Below are positions 25,316 to 32,954 of a stretch of 64,000 nucleotides of DNA, one piece after another. Within the stretch, counting starts at the first letter, position 1. The number at the start of each line of letters is the position of its first letter. Below the pieces are notes generated by a model, which did no database searches, was not told the origin of the DNA, and was given only the letters and a program-made list of their open reading frames with translations. The translations under genes and the position numbers were made by a program. Source of the DNA: Acetobacter aceti (lineage in GTDB: Bacteria > Pseudomonadota > Alphaproteobacteria > Acetobacterales > Acetobacteraceae); the NCBI RefSeq assembly GCF_002005445.1, contig NZ_CP014692.1, positions 1,612,001 through 1,676,000 of the forward strand, given 5' to 3'.

Positions 25316-26497
25316 TTACTCGGCAGTTAATTCGTTCACATTATCCTCTTCATTGTCAATTGCATCTTCAAACTGGATGGATTTAATTTCTTGTCCATAT
25401 TTTTCCAAATATGGGCGGAATACAGTTTGAAACTTTTGGATTTCTTCGGCCATCCAGTCAACCATTGCTGGCCAGTTGCTTTTATCATACCCATCATAAG
25501 GATGAGCCAGAACAATGCGACTGGATTTCTTGTCGCTCAATCGCTTCCATTCCAATTTCGCACCTAACCTATTTTCTATATCGTCCTTGTGTTCATGTAT
25601 TTTGTCGAACATCCACTTATTCCAGGATGCAGAGCTTCGTGAAAATGTGAGTTCGACCCGAGCTTCTTTTCTTCCGAAAATCAGACTGTAAGGGCAACCG
25701 CTCAATCCAGAACCAGCAGTCAACCAATGGTCATTACCCGGGCTGACATTTGCGTAAAGACCCACACCTTTTTTTCTGAAGGCATCGAGCATGTAGGTCC
25801 AGAACTGGAAGCGTGTCTGATGTCGTTCTTTCTGGATACCCTGAACTGTCGCCTCTTCGTTTTCTTTAGAAGAGATGCCAATCATATAATCACTAGCTTC
25901 AGGAGGTGGGATTATTTGGTCTATATCCACCAGTATTTCTTGTTCAAGGGAATATGGAGTAAGTTTGAAACACTGGATTACGATGCCACGACTGATGAGC
26001 CAAAGAACTGTGGCGGTGACTTCCTTTCTGAAGTAGGAAGCAATAAGCATGATGCGCTGACTGTTTCCTGAATTAAGGACAGCCTCATCCATGTCGTCAA
26101 TCTCTAGAAACTCACAAACCTTCTCACTGGCAATACCTCCCCCTTCATATCTATTGAGATAGTCCTGATATATCTGGATAATCTGCATCTTTGTGAGACT
26201 GGAAACATATGCGGTGTATTTTAAGGACTGCCACACCACATCCCGACCAGAGTCATCCAGCTTGTTCTCGATGATAACCAGGTTACCACTCTTGTCTAAT
26301 GCAAGAAGGTCAAGCCGTTCCCTCGTGTCGTCAAACCCGTCAAACTCTTTCTGTATGATAAGAAGCTCTTCTCCCAGTGCGTCTGGCTGATAAACAAGCC
26401 ATTCCTGAATGTGGTCGCGCTCTTTGAAGCCTAAATCACTGAACCTTTTTTTGACTAATGGCTGTATGCGGTTTGTGTTGCGGTCCACCTTAAACAC
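25316..26497 (-). CDS. PD-(D/E)XK nuclease-like protein with DUF4268-type C-terminus
   Basis: A 393-residue protein. The N-terminal domain (about 1-140) shows a nuclease-type core: RERLDLLALDKSGNLVIIENK with the acidic residue and E-x-K expected for PD-(D/E)XK enzymes, then VVWQSLKYTAYVSSL. The C-terminal part (about 230-370) contains the pattern FWTYMLDAFRKKG, RVELTFSRSSASWNKWMFD and ENRLGAKLEWKRL of DUF4268 proteins, often found with restriction or other defence genes. A GTG start at 26497 has GGAG seven bases upstream. No methyltransferase is adjacent, so it would not be a classical restriction pair. A role in phage or plasmid exclusion is inference. Confidence 0.7.
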   Translation of the reverse strand: MFKVDRNTNRIQPLVKKRFSDLGFKERDHIQEWLVYQPDALGEELLIIQKEFDGFDDTRERLDLLALDKSGNLVIIENKLDDSGRDVVWQSLKYTAYVSSLTKMQIIQIYQDYLNRYEGGGIASEKVCEFLEIDDMDEAVLNSGNSQRIMLIASYFRKEVTATVLWLISRGIVIQCFKLTPYSLEQEILVDIDQIIPPPEASDYMIGISSKENEEATVQGIQKERHQTRFQFWTYMLDAFRKKGVGLYANVSPGNDHWLTAGSGLSGCPYSLIFGRKEARVELTFSRSSASWNKWMFDKIHEHKDDIENRLGAKLEWKRLSDKKSSRIVLAHPYDGYDKSNWPAMVDWMAEEIQKFQTVFRPYLEKYGQEIKSIQFEDAIDNEEDNVNELTAE

Positions 26498-26699
26498 ACT
26501 GAAGCTCCTGCTACTTTGATGTTGCTACCTTCTATCGGACAGAAGATGTCGACAAGTCAGGGCTAGTGTGAAGGGGCAAAAGTGATATCTTCCGAAATAT
26601 AGAACCGAGAAAAAACAAAAACACTCTAAAAAGTCATTTAACGCCCGTGAAAAGACGATTCATCCCCCCAGATGATACAAACTATGGAAAAGAAACAGA

Positions 26700-26718
26700 A
26701 AGCCACTCAGCGTGGCTT
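26700..26718. terminator. Short hairpin between divergent/convergent units
   Basis: AAGCCAC-TCAGC-GTGGCTT, seven perfect pairs, about 50 bases after the 3' end of the gene at 26773-27483 (minus). The U-tract is poor, so it is a weak terminator at best. Confidence 0.35.
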
Positions 26719-26772
26719 ATTTCGTGTTGACGGGGTATTATCACTCTGATTAAACATCCTACACAAACGTAA

Positions 26773-27483
26773 TTATAGAAATATCTTTTCGTTGGGGCTT
26801 TCGCTCCAGACATCTCCATCTATGATACGAACAGATACATTTGTACCATTTTGCCTGCTGGCTAAAATACATCTTATATACTTATTTTCTTTTTTTAGAA
26901 GTATCCTATGGTGATTTAAAAGATTGATAATTCCATTGATGGTATCGTGAATAAATTTTACATCTATATTAAAAACTGTTTTGTCTTCTATTCTTTCAAA
27001 ACCTCCCATGTGCAGTATATCTCCGCACCTTCCGTAGGCTTTTATTAGTTCTTTCTGGCTAATGGCTCCATCTACATCAAATGTATGTTTTATTGTTGTA
27101 TTTTCATTTTTTGTATCTGTATGTTGATTTATTGGTATGGGGAAAAAATTTTCGTTTATTTTCGAAAGGGTTTTTATAATATCTCCTGCGTGAAACTCTT
27201 TTTTTAATTTATTTATTTCTGAGGGATTTATATCTTTATGAACTAACAAAGAGAGTAAGGCTATGGTTTCTATTATCATTCGTATTTGAAGAGCGCAGGA
27301 TTCCGTTCCTATAATACAATCAAAAATCCCCTCCCTATTATTCATAATGGTTTCCTGAGGTGCTTCGTTAAAACATTTGGCGTATAGCATATTTGCTATA
27401 GCAATTTTTCTTGTATGATTTATCCGGAACTTTATTGTTTCCATGAATAAATGATATTTCATTATTGTATCTTGATAGTCCAT
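26773..27483 (-). CDS. Hypothetical protein, possible HEPN-like
   Basis: A 236-residue mainly helical protein. A motif YGRCGDILHMGGF near residues 149-161 has Arg-x5-His spacing, within the Rx4-6H pattern of HEPN RNases, preceded by helices like IIETIALLSLLVHKD. HEPN proteins act in toxin-antitoxin, abortive infection and other defence systems. The rest has no named domain. The gene is very AT-rich (long Lys/Asn/Ile content), typical of transferred accessory DNA. A purine-rich stretch GAGGAAAAA precedes the ATG. The HEPN suggestion rests on one motif and could be wrong. Confidence 0.5.
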   Translation of the reverse strand: MDYQDTIMKYHLFMETIKFRINHTRKIAIANMLYAKCFNEAPQETIMNNREGIFDCIIGTESCALQIRMIIETIALLSLLVHKDINPSEINKLKKEFHAGDIIKTLSKINENFFPIPINQHTDTKNENTTIKHTFDVDGAISQKELIKAYGRCGDILHMGGFERIEDKTVFNIDVKFIHDTINGIINLLNHHRILLKKENKYIRCILASRQNGTNVSVRIIDGDVWSESPNEKIFL

Positions 27484-27745
27484 TTTTTCCTCTGTTGCCG
27501 TGTAACTCGGTACGTATGAGACAGAGATTCTTTTTATAATCTTTGGTCAATATGCGGAGCCTCGACTGCTCTTTCCGATGGTCATTCGCATCCAGGTTCC
27601 GACGTAACCCCCTCTTAAACAGGTTTCTTATTCCACTCCTCACGTGTGCGTATACTCCCTAATAAGAATCATCCTACCAGCGCGTTCCTTGGTAAGACCC
27701 TGATAGACACCGTAATGCGACTCCTTTTTTGCAGGGTCTCAGTCA

Positions 27746-28981
27746 TTAGTTATGCCCTGAGCGCGTAGCTTTAACTTCTGGTTCGTTCCATTTTTTCTGG
27801 ATGGTTCTGAGTTGAATGCCGGATATTTTTGATAGATTTTTTTGATTTAGCTTCAACTCGGGGTTCCATGACTCAAGAGCCTGAAAGATAAGTGCTTCGG
27901 TCTTTTCTCTCTTAATATCGTTAGTGCGATGGGCGGAGAGTTTCTGCTTCTTTTTTATATCAAGCTGAGAGGCTTCCAGTTTCATGATGCCTCGATTGAT
28001 ATGCCTCCCGCTATCTTTCTTGCCATTGTAGCGGTTCTGCATGAACCTGCTGATGCTTTTGGCTATACTGGCAAGCTCCTTATGAGGAAGAGGGTCAGAG
28101 AAGGTCTGATTGACGGTCTCGGCTTCATCCAGAAGAGCGGCATAATCAGTTTCATAATGGTCATAGGCATACCATCGAACGAGGTCGAAAACCGCGCAAT
28201 TCCGTCCTAAAGTCGATGGATCTCCACGCTTTACAAACTGTCTGCGGGTTCCTTTGGAACAGACTTCTCCATAATCGGCTTTCAGATGATTCAGAATGTC
28301 CTTCAACTCCACATCCTGCGCACCTGGTATCGTGTGCCAGCATTTCCTCTGGTCATGCTGAAACCATATTGCAGGCGTGTGAGGCTCACCGATGCGTGGC
28401 AGATACCCAATTACATTATCCATCATGCCGAATGGATTCTTGACGACTGAACCATGTGGAAGAGGGGTAGCGTTCAGATACTTTGCCATCATCTGGTGAC
28501 ACGCTTCAGCAAGTTCCACCGGCTTCGTATGGCCATTCAGAAGAACGGGTGTCCTGAGTGATATAATCCCCAGAGCCGTGCCTTTGTGCGGGTCCATGAC
28601 AATATGGGGACGAATACAGGCTGGAAGTTTCTTTATAAGGTTCCAAGCTTCTTTATGGTCAATATCATAAAGTAGGACGTTGCGGGCATCCTTCGAATCA
28701 AAGGAAACCCAAGGCAACAAAATGCCCTTGGAAAAATTATAAAAATCAGTGTGACGGCTGATGCTGATAGACCGAAGGTTCTGGGAAGCTCGAATCTTTC
28801 TCGGCATTTTCGGAAGAAAATACTGAGCCATACGGGATAACTCTGGAAAGATTTCCTGAATCACCATGAATGAATTCACGAGCATGGAGCAGTCACGCTT
28901 CCACCATTTTGGAAGTGTTTCATGCTGTAAATCTTGGCTTGATTGTATGCTTTCTTTTTCTAATACTAATCCCATTATCAT
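27746..28981 (-). CDS. Plasmid replication initiation protein (primase/ColE2-type Rep)
   Basis: A 411-residue replication protein. The N-terminal half has the replicase-type pattern (NVLLYDIDHKEAWNLIKKLP, then IVMDPHKGTALGIISLRTPV and KYLNATPLPHGSVVKNPF). A primase C-terminal-like segment follows (GRNCAVFDLVRWYAYDHYE, then PLPHKELASIAKSISRFM) and the C-terminus has a helix-turn-helix-like end (LNQKNLSKISGIQLRTIQKK). ColE2-type Rep proteins prime leading-strand synthesis at an origin near the 3' end of their own gene. Start codons at 28981 and 28975 share GGGAG. Its presence shows that piece C derives from, or can behave as, a plasmid. Regulation is probably by the antisense RNA candidate upstream. 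Confidence 0.75.
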   Translation of the reverse strand: MIMGLVLEKESIQSSQDLQHETLPKWWKRDCSMLVNSFMVIQEIFPELSRMAQYFLPKMPRKIRASQNLRSISISRHTDFYNFSKGILLPWVSFDSKDARNVLLYDIDHKEAWNLIKKLPACIRPHIVMDPHKGTALGIISLRTPVLLNGHTKPVELAEACHQMMAKYLNATPLPHGSVVKNPFGMMDNVIGYLPRIGEPHTPAIWFQHDQRKCWHTIPGAQDVELKDILNHLKADYGEVCSKGTRRQFVKRGDPSTLGRNCAVFDLVRWYAYDHYETDYAALLDEAETVNQTFSDPLPHKELASIAKSISRFMQNRYNGKKDSGRHINRGIMKLEASQLDIKKKQKLSAHRTNDIKREKTEALIFQALESWNPELKLNQKNLSKISGIQLRTIQKKWNEPEVKATRSGHN

Positions 28982-29069
28982 TTCTCCCAGTTTAATCTGG
29001 AGAAACCATCAGGATTTTTTAAACTTTTTTACTTTATTTTCTTGACTAATTCTTTCATATAATGCATAA

Positions 29070-29166
29070 TCAAAATTACAGCGTGTAAGTTAAGTTAAAA
29101 AACTGATGGTTCGCACTTCCAGAAGTTTGTTAGGTCAGATGTTTTCCGCATCTGGCCTTTTTTATT
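29070..29166 (+). ncRNA. Candidate antisense RNA controlling rep
   Basis: TATAAT at 29058-29063 on the plus strand lies about 97 bases before a strong terminator. In the terminator, GGTCAGATG and CATCTGGCC pair with one G-T around TTTTCCG and run into six Ts (29133-29166). An RNA of this size, transcribed opposite to rep in its leader, matches the arrangement of ColE2-type copy-control RNAs. The -35 match is poor, so the promoter is uncertain. Confidence 0.4.
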
Positions 29167-29257
29167 ATTAAACATCAAAATGTGGAATAATTGCAAGTAT
29201 ATTATCTATACGATAAAATATATTGGATAATTATCGTCAAACAATTTTTCTGATGCT

Positions 29258-29332
29258 GTTTAACGTCTTGTCTGTTTTCTTTTATTTCTTGCCATTTATC
29301 TCGTTAAACTTGTTTTACGTGGCCCGTTTAAC
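29258..29332 (+). promoter_or_regulatory. GTTTAAC operator repeats
   Basis: GTTTAAC occurs at 29258-29264 and 29326-29332, and inverted (GTTAAAC) at 29303-29309. Two more flank the 3' end of the gene (29637-29643 inverted, 29658-29664). They are likely binding sites of the protein encoded at 29346. Confidence 0.5.
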
Positions 29333-29345
29333 AAGGGAGAACTGA

Positions 29346-29663
29346 ATGGAAGAAAATGAAAAGATATGGGGCGTTCGTGGTGTTCCTGCTGATGTCCGTC
29401 AGGCCGTCCTCACGCAATGCCAGAAAGAAGGGACAAAGGTCGGGGAATGGCTGACCATGGCTATCCGCGAGAAAATCAAACGGGACAGGAACCAGAGCAA
29501 GGCTGTCGCCCTGTCTGAAGGCATTAAGCCACTGGTCCGGCTTCAGGGCATGGGAATAGATGCTCCTGACAGCATGAGAAAACAGGCAACCACACTGGTC
29601 AGGAAATGCATGACATCAGTGAGAAAGGGGCACACAGTTAAACAGGAAGAGGAGTCCGTTTAA
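29346..29663 (+). CDS. Plasmid-type small DNA-binding protein (ribbon-helix-helix-like)
   Basis: A 105-residue protein sharing with the one at 16976-17344 the block WGVRGVPADVRQAVLTQCQK and then EWLTMAIREKIKRDRN, and a similar C-terminal half (GMGIDAPDSMRKQATTLVRK). AGGGAG lies eight bases before the ATG. GTTTAAC repeats before and after the gene suggest autoregulation, or a partition complex with the repeats as centromere. No ParA-type ATPase is visible nearby, so any partition role would be non-canonical or would need a host factor. Confidence 0.62.
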   Translation: MEENEKIWGVRGVPADVRQAVLTQCQKEGTKVGEWLTMAIREKIKRDRNQSKAVALSEGIKPLVRLQGMGIDAPDSMRKQATTLVRKCMTSVRKGHTVKQEEESV

Positions 29664-29689
29664 CCAGATGGCTCCTTTGTTCAACGGTC

Positions 29690-31339
29690 CTATTCAAACA
29701 GCTTCGCAATCTGGAAGCTCTCAGGATAATGAATCCTGTTGATGGTCTTCTTCAGGTTCTTTGCTCCAATCTGATGCAGATAGGTGGTGACGCCCTGAGA
29801 CTTGCGGGAAGTATCCCCGATATGTCCCAAAACTGCGTCAATCCAGACTTCCCGGATGGTCGCGTCCTCGTTTCTGAGAATGGTCGAAACGCTGTGACGG
29901 AACGAATGGAAGACATTCTCGGGAGTGACACCCGCTTTGATTTTATGGCGGCTGAATCCATGCTGAAAATTATGGGAGAGGAGATTGTCCAGTCCTGCGG
30001 GTTTCAGGTCATAGAAAATGAATGTTTTTCCAGCCTTTTTCATCCGCTCCACATATTTGATAAGTCCCAGTTTGATTAGCTCCGAATGAATGGGGACCAC
30101 TCTTTCGCCCGCTTCGGATTTGGGAGAGAACTTCACTTCTTTACCGTTAACCATGACGGGAGGATGTTCCTGAATGTAAATCATCCAGCCATCATCCGTG
30201 TGGACAAAATCCTCACATCTCAGGTGGCAGATTTCGCTCTGTCTCATTCCTGAGTAAGCGGCAATCGCTGTCACAAAGGCGTAAGTTGTTCGGGAGAAGG
30301 TGCGGGTGGTCCATGGATAATTCATCAGTCTGGTGAGATTTTCTTCTGACCAGTCTTCAACAGCCCGAACTTTTTCCGACTTGAACTTGAAGCCTTTCCA
30401 GATGTTTTTCTCCACATGACCGATGGGGCGCATGTAATCCCACAGGCTTCTCAGAAAGGTGACGCGCTTTTCTACGGTTGCATCACTGAGACGGGGAATG
30501 TCTTTTCCCGCGTGTTTCTCCTGAAAATCAGCCGAAGCGATGGAATCAAGAATGGGAACAGGAGTGATTGAATTCTTGCCATAATTATTGGGAAGACGCC
30601 TCATGGTCTCAATGAATAAATGGGCATCTTTGCCTTTATAGCTGGCAAGTGGTTTGTCTCCGACAATCTCCAGAAACTGAGCAAGAGTCACCTTCATGAC
30701 CCTGCTGTCTCTCTCGTTCTTGAGTTCCTTGCTCTTGGACTCCGCGTAGGATTCCATAATTTCCGAAAACTTTGGAGTTTCGTCCACGGGAATAGACGGG
30801 GAGGGAGGAATAGACTGGGCCTGATTTGCCATCGTCATCATGCCCGTTGCCATGCTAGCAATCTGCTTGATGGCTTCTGTCAGTTCGTTCCTTGTGTCAC
30901 GGGCTTCAGCCAATCGTCCCTGATTGAGGATGGCCTTGTGATTCAGGTCTTCAATCCGACGACCAATGTCGCGCAATTTCTCTGCCTGTGTCCGAATAAA
31001 AGCGGAAAACTCGGAATAATGGGTAAGAGCATCGGTTACACGTCTGAGTTCATGCTGACGCTTCAGGATGGTGATTAAGTCGTCTTGACCCGAGATAATT
31101 CCATCCGATGTGGTGAGGGCATCCTCAAGAGTGCGGATGTATTCCTCGGTTTCTGACATATCCCGACAATCCTGAAAAATCTGTTCAACCATCCCATAGA
31201 CCATGCCAGCCCGAGCGGTGGCCGTGACCCGACTGGTGGTTCTCATGGAAAACCAGATTTCCTGTTTTCCGATGAACGGACGGACCATGAGAGGAACAGC
31301 GCGACGAAAATGCCACGCTCCCTGAACCCTTGTGAGCAT
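29690..31339 (-). CDS. Tyrosine recombinase (integrase of island piece C)
   Basis: A 549-residue integrase. It has the N-terminal MLTRVQGAWHFRRAVPLMV, a helical coiled middle, and catalytic motifs AAYSGMRQSEICHLR (Arg I), VFHSFRHS (His-x-x-Arg), AVLGHIGDTS and GVTTYLHQIG with the Tyr nucleophile. The end is NRIHYPESFQIAKLFE. It is complete and closely similar to the broken integrase at 5452-7100. ATG 31339 follows an alternative TTG at 31342. An inverted repeat and the tRNA-Gln 3' end lie directly upstream, so the gene is adjacent to its attachment site, the standard layout of tRNA-targeted integrative elements. Confidence 0.9.
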   Translation of the reverse strand: MLTRVQGAWHFRRAVPLMVRPFIGKQEIWFSMRTTSRVTATARAGMVYGMVEQIFQDCRDMSETEEYIRTLEDALTTSDGIISGQDDLITILKRQHELRRVTDALTHYSEFSAFIRTQAEKLRDIGRRIEDLNHKAILNQGRLAEARDTRNELTEAIKQIASMATGMMTMANQAQSIPPSPSIPVDETPKFSEIMESYAESKSKELKNERDSRVMKVTLAQFLEIVGDKPLASYKGKDAHLFIETMRRLPNNYGKNSITPVPILDSIASADFQEKHAGKDIPRLSDATVEKRVTFLRSLWDYMRPIGHVEKNIWKGFKFKSEKVRAVEDWSEENLTRLMNYPWTTRTFSRTTYAFVTAIAAYSGMRQSEICHLRCEDFVHTDDGWMIYIQEHPPVMVNGKEVKFSPKSEAGERVVPIHSELIKLGLIKYVERMKKAGKTFIFYDLKPAGLDNLLSHNFQHGFSRHKIKAGVTPENVFHSFRHSVSTILRNEDATIREVWIDAVLGHIGDTSRKSQGVTTYLHQIGAKNLKKTINRIHYPESFQIAKLFE

Positions 31340-31352
31340 CAAACTTCAGCCC

Positions 31353-31385
31353 GATTGGAGAAGTCTTTGGAGAAGTTCTCCAATC
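31353..31385. promoter_or_regulatory. Integrase-type inverted repeat (copy 3)
   Basis: GATTGGAGAA and TTCTCCAATC, a perfect 10-bp inverted repeat between integrase start and attachment site, with a second TTGGAGAAG inside. Equivalent to 7116-7146 and 20789-20817. Confidence 0.5.
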
Positions 31386-31403
31386 GACCCTCGATTAGGG
31401 GAA

Positions 31404-31459
31404 GATTTTCGCCAATGATTTCAATAGGTTATGGAGACGAATGGCTGGGGGACCTGGAT
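31404..31459. other. Attachment site overlapping tRNA-Gln 3' end
   Basis: 31404-31451 matches 7167-7213 nearly base for base. 31442-31459 matches 20699-20716 exactly. This is the intact-tRNA side of the island, so it should be the junction retained after the most recent integration. Confidence 0.65.
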
Positions 31460-31515
31460 TCGAACCAGGGCTGACCGGGTCAGAGCCGGTAGTTCTACCG
31501 CTAAACTATCCCCCA
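31442..31515 (-). tRNA. tRNA-Gln (anticodon CTG)
   Basis: A 74-base cloverleaf on the minus strand with encoded CCA. The acceptor stem is TGGGGGA/TCCCCCA with discriminator G. The D arm contains TAGC-GGT-AGA. The anticodon arm is ACCGG-CTCTGAC-CCGGT, giving anticodon CTG, and the T arm is CCTGG-TTCGAAT-CCAGG. Sequence and shape match bacterial tRNA-Gln, including the weak first pair. It serves as the integration target of the island elements, which restore its 3' end on insertion. Confidence 0.95.
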
Positions 31516-31564
31516 GCAGGAGACCGGAACCCGGTTAAAACCGCGTTCCGTCGGTATGAGCGGC

Positions 31565-31593
31565 CTAATAGCATCGCATTTTTCGCGGCACAA
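31565..31593 (-). promoter_or_regulatory. Likely promoter of tRNA-Gln
   Basis: Minus strand: TTGTGC (31593-31588), 17-base spacer, TATTAG (31570-31565), about 50 bases upstream of the tRNA 5' end. Confidence 0.45.
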
Positions 31594-31706
31594 CCCCTGT
31601 TATCCATTTTATAAAAGATGAAATTTTTTTGCTTGCCGGACCCTTCGGTTTCCTGAAATAGTGTCTTAAATTTGTCTCAACTTTTGTCTCAAAAAGGAAC
31701 CAGACG

Positions 31707-32930
31707 ATGGACCGTTCAGGCGCCTGGCTCCGAAGCCAGAGGGCGCTCAATACTTCTTCTCCAGCGCCGATTTTTCCTGCACTGCCCAAAATGGACAGAA
31801 CGAAAGCTGTTCCTGTTAGCCTGCGTCCGGCTGGAGGACAGCAAAGGAGCTATCCGGGCGGGTGGGATCAGAGTGGATCATGCGCCGCTCTTGATTTGGG
31901 AACCAACAACTGTCGTCTCATGGTGGCTGCCCGAACGGAAGGAGGCTTTCGTGTGCTTGACAGCTACAGTCGTATCGTCCGTCTGGGCGAAGGGTTGCAA
32001 CTGACTGGCGAACTTAATGGCGCCGCCATGGACCGCACGCTTGAGGCATTGCATACGTGTGTAGACAGGCTGGGGCGTCATCGTCCGATCCGTTTGCGGG
32101 CCGTTGCGACGGAAGCCTGTCGTCGTGCTCGTAACGGGCAGGCTTTTGTCGAGCGTATCCGTCAGGAAACCGGTTTCGAATTCGAGATCATTTCCGGCAA
32201 GGAAGAAGCCGAGCTGGCTGTCGAAAGCTGCTCAGCCCTTCTTTTTGATCCAGTGCGCAGACGCTCCACGGATTTCGTCCGGGAGTCCCGGTCTGGGCAG
32301 GATTGGGGGCTTCTGCTTGACGTTGGGGGCGGTTCGACAGAAATCGCGTGGGTGCGACTGGATCAGACAGCGCGAAAACACACCCTCGTCGGCTATATCA
32401 GCCTGCCGATCGGTGTCATCACACTCGCTGAACAGTTCCCTCATCGTCGCCCGGGCACCTATCGGGCCATGCTTGAGATGGTGAAAGAGCAACTCGAAGC
32501 GTTCGAGCAGACACATCAGATCAGCCGTCATATCGAAAGTGACCGTGTGCGCGTAGTGGGAACAAGCGGCACGGTGACAACACTCGCCAGTCTGGATCTG
32601 GATCTGCCTCGCTATATCAGGCAGGCAGTGGATGGTTATAGGCTACAGCCTGACAGCGCCAGAAGAGCCATTGGTCGTCTGCACCGTATGGGCATGGAGG
32701 GGATGAGAGTTCACCCGTGCATCGGTTCGGAACGGGCAACTTATGTCATGCCCGGCTGTGCGATCTTTGAAGCCTTTCTATCACTCTGGTCCGCCAATGT
32801 CGTGGTGGCGGACCGTGGTCTGCGTGACGGATTGCTGTTGCGTATGATGCGGGAGGAGAGTGGCTTGCATTATGGTCGAACCTGGCCACATGTCGGTCAT
32901 TCTGATGAGCATCAGGTCACACCCGACTGA
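31707..32930 (+). CDS. Ppx/GppA family phosphatase (exopolyphosphatase / pppGpp phosphohydrolase)
   Basis: A 407-residue member of the sugar kinase/actin ATPase fold family that hydrolyses polyphosphate or pppGpp. The phosphate-1 motif is CAALDLGTNNCRLMVA (about 58-73), the catalytic Glu region is IISGKEEAELA, phosphate-2 is LLLDVGGGSTEIAW and the adenosine motif region is VRVVGTSGTVTTLASL. About 57 residues before the core are low-complexity. ATG 31707 has AAGGA eight bases upstream, but an in-frame ATG at 31791 would also give a full catalytic domain. The rlmE gene follows by 24 bases, a common alphaproteobacterial arrangement. Confidence 0.88.
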   Translation: MDRSGAWLRSQRALNTSSPAPIFPALPKMDRTKAVPVSLRPAGGQQRSYPGGWDQSGSCAALDLGTNNCRLMVAARTEGGFRVLDSYSRIVRLGEGLQLTGELNGAAMDRTLEALHTCVDRLGRHRPIRLRAVATEACRRARNGQAFVERIRQETGFEFEIISGKEEAELAVESCSALLFDPVRRRSTDFVRESRSGQDWGLLLDVGGGSTEIAWVRLDQTARKHTLVGYISLPIGVITLAEQFPHRRPGTYRAMLEMVKEQLEAFEQTHQISRHIESDRVRVVGTSGTVTTLASLDLDLPRYIRQAVDGYRLQPDSARRAIGRLHRMGMEGMRVHPCIGSERATYVMPGCAIFEAFLSLWSANVVVADRGLRDGLLLRMMREESGLHYGRTWPHVGHSDEHQVTPD

Positions 32931-32954
32931 ATTTCAGCCGACCCAACAAGCAAA

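Larger units (their letters stand above)
28982..29345. other. Control region between rep and the small DNA-binding protein
   Basis: No protein gene. It holds the rep leader, a candidate antisense RNA (about 29070-29166), possible minus-strand promoter elements for rep (TTGACG at about 29240 followed by AT-rich sequence) and three GTTTAAC sites before the gene at 29346. Confidence 0.5.

Noticed and set aside
27368..27643. 91-codon basic frame between the possible HEPN gene and rep
   Set aside because: Overlaps the start of the better supported gene at 26773-27483 for much of its length; kept only as an observation about the region.
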